A stretch of DNA of 13,751 nucleotides, taken from JBFWVD01 sp050246915 (lineage in GTDB: Bacteria; Actinomycetota; Acidimicrobiia; Acidimicrobiales; Ilumatobacteraceae). Shown here piece by piece: positions 12,185 to 13,751 of this stretch (the stretch's first letter is position 1; the number at the start of each line of letters is the position of its first letter). The notes under the pieces were generated by a model, which had not been told where the DNA came from, ran no database searches, and saw nothing but the letters and a program-made list of their open reading frames with translations. The stretch spans positions 1 through 13,751 of the forward strand of contig JBFWVD010000108.1 in NCBI GenBank assembly GCA_050246915.1, in the 5' to 3' direction. The position numbers and the translations under genes are program-made.

Positions 12185-12224
12185 GCACCAATTCGCCCTC
12201 CGGAACAGTTCCGAAGGGGGCTCG
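12185..12224 (-). promoter_or_regulatory. Leader element shared with rpoB, rplK copy
   Basis: The blocks CGAGCCC, GGAACT, CGGAGG and GAATTGGTGC occur in the same order and orientation as at 8880-8922. In this copy a strong 10-bp hairpin forms from CCCTCCGGAA (12196-12205) and TTCCGAAGGG (12209-12218), with a 3-nt loop and one G-U pair. The element ends about 60 nt before the rplK ATG. No good -10 follows at the spacing seen before rpoB, which favours an RNA or factor-binding role over a plain promoter. Confidence 0.55.
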
Positions 12225-12244
12225 ATGCCGGGGCGGGACTCAGC

Positions 12245-12946
12245 TCAGAGCTTGGCGACCTGACCGAACTCCATCTCGACCAGCGTCTCTCGGCCGAAGA
12301 TGTTGACCAGGACCTTGAGCTTGAGCTGGTCGGCGTTGATCTCGGCGACCTGCCCCGAGAAATCGGCGAAGGGGCCTTCCTTGACGCGGACGACCTCGCC
12401 GACGGCGTACTCGAGCTTGGGCTTGGAACGCTTGGGGACGTCGAAGCCGTCGTGCTTGACCATCAGGAACGTCTCGACCTCGCGCCGCGACAGCGGCGTG
12501 GGCTTCTGGTTCTGGCGACCCTGGCCCACGAAGCCGGTGGCCCCGGGGGTGTTGCGGATCACGTACCAGGAGTCGTCGGTCATGTGGCAACGCACGAGGA
12601 GATAGCCGGGGAAGACCTTCTTCTGAACGACGACCTTCTTGCCGTTCTTGAACTCGGTGACGTCCTCCATGGGGATGACGACCTCGAAGATCTGGTCTTC
12701 CATGTTCATCGACTGGATACGAGCCTCGATGTTGGACTTGACCTTCTTCTCGTATCCCGACTGCGTGTGGACCACGTACCACTTGCCGGGTTTGAGCCAC
12801 GGGTTCTCGACCGGCTGGACGTCTTCTTCGTCGCCGGCCTCGTCGATGGCGCCAGGAGCGTCGTCGATGGCAAGTTCGGTCTCGAGCGCAGCGTTGTCGC
12901 TGAGCTCGGCGTCGCTGGTCGGGTTGTCGTCTGGCAGGTCAGTCAT
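12245..12946 (-). CDS. nusG: Transcription termination/antitermination factor NusG
   Basis: A 233-residue NusG. It binds the beta' clamp helices to keep polymerase moving and uses its KOW domain to contact Rho or ribosomal protein S10. An acidic, low-complexity N-terminal extension covers about residues 1-50; the NGN domain starts at KWYVVHTQSGYEKKVK (about 55-70) and includes FPGYLLVRC; the KOW domain is at about 180-233, with GEVVRVKEGPFADFSG. Such acidic extensions are common in actinobacterial NusG. The ATG at 12946 lies 5 nt after the secE stop, with a GAGAAG ribosome binding site formed by the last secE codons, so the two genes are cotranslated. The spacer to rplK (120 nt) has a hairpin but no clear terminator. 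Confidence 0.98.
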   Translation of the reverse strand: MTDLPDDNPTSDAELSDNAALETELAIDDAPGAIDEAGDEEDVQPVENPWLKPGKWYVVHTQSGYEKKVKSNIEARIQSMNMEDQIFEVVIPMEDVTEFKNGKKVVVQKKVFPGYLLVRCHMTDDSWYVIRNTPGATGFVGQGRQNQKPTPLSRREVETFLMVKHDGFDVPKRSKPKLEYAVGEVVRVKEGPFADFSGQVAEINADQLKLKVLVNIFGRETLVEMEFGQVAKL

Positions 12947-12951
12947 GGTGG

Positions 12952-13251
12952 TCACTTCTCGAACAACTTCAGGATGGACTGGCCGAAGACCCAATCGAGG
13001 CCGGCGACCAGCGCTGTGAACAGAACCACGGTGACCAGGACGATGATCGAGTAGTTGATGACCTCGGCCTTGGTGGGCCATGCCACCTTGCGCAGCTCGG
13101 CCTTCACTTCCCGTACGTACTCGGACGGTGACGTCTTTTCCTTGGTGGCGGCTTGGACCGCAGGCTGACGCGGGGTGCGAACGGGAGCGCCCTCGGCGTT
13201 CACGGCTCCCTGCCGCTGCATCATTCGCTTGGTTTCGCGGTTCATCGACAT
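12952..13251 (-). CDS. secE: Preprotein translocase subunit SecE
   Basis: A 99-residue, single-span SecE. It clamps SecY in the membrane as part of the SecYEG channel. The cytoplasmic amphipathic segment carries the family motif region ELRKVAWPTKAEV (52-64), and one hydrophobic helix follows at about 66-89; the first 40 residues are polar and poorly conserved. I chose the ATG at 13251 because GGTGG stands six nt before it; a TTG at 13257 and an ATG at 13245 are alternatives that change only a few residues. It starts 24 nt after the 3' end of tRNA-Trp and runs into nusG, the usual secE-nusG pair. Confidence 0.95.
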   Translation of the reverse strand: MSMNRETKRMMQRQGAVNAEGAPVRTPRQPAVQAATKEKTSPSEYVREVKAELRKVAWPTKAEVINYSIIVLVTVVLFTALVAGLDWVFGQSILKLFEK

Positions 13252-13275
13252 TGCCAACCACCAGGTGTTTCGGAG

Positions 13276-13348
13276 CAGGGCAGGAGGGACTCGAACCCCC
13301 GACCGTCGGTTTTGGAGACCGATGCTCTACCAGCTGAGCTACTGCCCT
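13276..13348 (-). tRNA. tRNA-Trp (anticodon CCA)
   Basis: A 73-nt cloverleaf on the minus strand. The 7-bp acceptor stem pairs AGGGCAG with CTGCCCT, the D arm reads GCTC...GAGC, the anticodon stem TCGGT/ACCGA encloses CTCCAAA with anticodon CCA (plus strand 13313-13315), and the T arm carries TTCGAGT. The discriminator is G, and no CCA tail is encoded, so it must be added enzymatically. It lies directly before secE and is probably cut from a tRNA-secE-nusG transcript. Confidence 0.97.
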
Positions 13349-13360
13349 AAGGGCACGGCG

Positions 13361-13369
13361 AGACTACCA
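13361..13369 (-). promoter_or_regulatory. Candidate extended -10 promoter for tRNA-Trp-secE-nusG
   Basis: TGG directly before TAGTCT on the minus strand fits an extended -10 (TGn-TAnnnT). It lies 12 nt before the mature tRNA 5' end and just after the rpmG hairpin. No -35 is evident at 17-18 nt, and that region falls in the flank of the hairpin. Called from motif and position only. Confidence 0.4.
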
Positions 13370-13384
13370 GCGCATCGACGCGAA

Positions 13385-13426
13385 CTCCCCAGCAGTGCAC
13401 CGGCGAGGCCGGTCACTGCTGGGGAG
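13385..13426 (-). terminator. Long hairpin terminator after rpmG
   Basis: A perfect 13-bp outer stem (13385-13397 with 13414-13426) stacks, past a 1-nt bulge, on a 6-bp inner stem (ACCGGC/GCCGGT) with a GAG loop. It begins 12 nt after the rpmG stop. Only two T residues follow on the minus strand, so it is an actinobacterial-style stem without a proper U-run. It most likely ends the tuf-rpmG transcript. Confidence 0.7.
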
Positions 13427-13437
13427 CCCGACGTCGG

Positions 13438-13602
13438 TCAGCGCGTCTCCTTGTGCACGGTGTGAGCGCGCTCGTGCGAGCAGTACTTCTTCAGCTCGAT
13501 GCGCTCACGATCGTTCATCTTGTTCTTGGTCGTGATGTAGTTGCGGCGCTTGCACGTCTGGCATTCCAGCGTGACGAACACTCGCTTCTCGTTCTTTGCC
13601 AT
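13438..13602 (-). CDS. rpmG: 50S ribosomal protein L33
   Basis: A 54-residue basic protein of typical L33 length, located near the E site of the large subunit. It belongs to the cysteine-bearing (zinc-ribbon) type: Cys14 and Cys17 form the first CxxC, and Cys41 starts the second knuckle. The last cysteine position is Glu44 (CSHE instead of CxxC), with His43, His48 and His50 close by. KKY before Cys41 and the HTVHKETR end are classic. The ATG at 13602 gives the standard MAKNEKRV start; only a weak GGGA site precedes it. It follows tuf by 27 nt, a spacing that suggests cotranscription, and is followed by a long hairpin. Confidence 0.95.
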   Translation of the reverse strand: MAKNEKRVFVTLECQTCKRRNYITTKNKMNDRERIELKKYCSHERAHTVHKETR

Positions 13603-13629
13603 GGGTCAGTCCCGTCTCGGGTTTTCAGT

Positions 13630-13751
13630 TCACTTGATGATCTTCACGACGCGGCCAGCGCCAACAGTACGGCCACCCTCACGAATCGCGAACCGCAGAC
13701 CCTCGTCCATCGCGATCGGCTTACCCAACTCCACCTTGATAGCGATGTTGT
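13630..13751 (-). CDS. tuf: Elongation factor Tu, C-terminal fragment (cut by window edge)
   Basis: The last 39 codons are present. The end reads GLRFAIREGGRTVGAGRVV and then KIIK before the stop, the near-invariant C-terminus of EF-Tu domain 3. EF-Tu brings aminoacyl-tRNA to the ribosome as a GTP complex. The gene starts outside the window. The position upstream of rpmG-secE-nusG is shared with several other bacterial lineages; in many actinobacteria tuf instead follows fusA, and whether a second copy does so here lies beyond the left edge. Confidence 0.96.
   Translation of the reverse strand, partial: NIAIKVELGKPIAMDEGLRFAIREGGRTVGAGRVVKIIK

Noticed and set aside
13611..13621. Small hairpin CCCG-TCT-CGGG between tuf and rpmG as a terminator
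   Set aside because: Only four base pairs, no T-run after it, and it sits inside the rpmG ribosome-binding region.

Overview
The window is a nearly complete bacterial transcription/translation supercluster, read almost wholly on the minus strand. From right to left, in the direction of transcription, it holds: tuf (3' end), rpmG, tRNA-Trp(CCA), secE, nusG, rplK, rplA, a small membrane-protein gene, rplJ, rplL, rpoB, rpoC, rpsL, rpsG and fusA (first codons only). The DNA is GC-rich. RpoC carries the charged coiled-coil insertion after its first zinc ribbon that is typical of Actinobacteria (about residues 147-235). Protein style and gene order suggest a deep-branching, Acidimicrobiia-like actinobacterium; the class is an inference from familiarity, not from a search.

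Layout. (1) 13438-13751: end of tuf, then rpmG, closed by a long hairpin. (2) 12245-13348: tRNA-Trp, secE and nusG, probably one transcript driven by an extended -10 promoter just before the tRNA. (3) 9072-12124: rplK, rplA, a PGPGW-type membrane protein with an EF-hand-like loop, then rplJ and rplL behind a 278-nt structured leader; the group ends in a strong intrinsic terminator. (4) 1254-8767: rpoB and rpoC, with a 1-nt stop/start overlap, behind a 304-nt spacer holding two candidate promoters. (5) 1-985: rpsL, rpsG and fusA behind a 268-nt spacer with a candidate promoter, hairpins and a 16-nt tandem repeat.

The gene products act together in gene expression: RpoB and RpoC form the RNA polymerase core, NusG links polymerase to ribosome, L11/L1/L10/L12/L33/S12/S7 are ribosomal proteins, EF-Tu and EF-G are elongation factors, SecE belongs to the Sec translocon, and the tRNA supplies tryptophan. 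The coding content is ordinary. The most interesting signals are non-coding: a four-block sequence element of about 40 nt shared by the leaders of rpoB and rplK, a perfect inverted repeat over the -10 of a candidate rpoB promoter, tandem repeats in the rpsL leader, and the unusual membrane-protein gene between rplA and rplJ. I saw no mobile element, CRISPR array or defence system.
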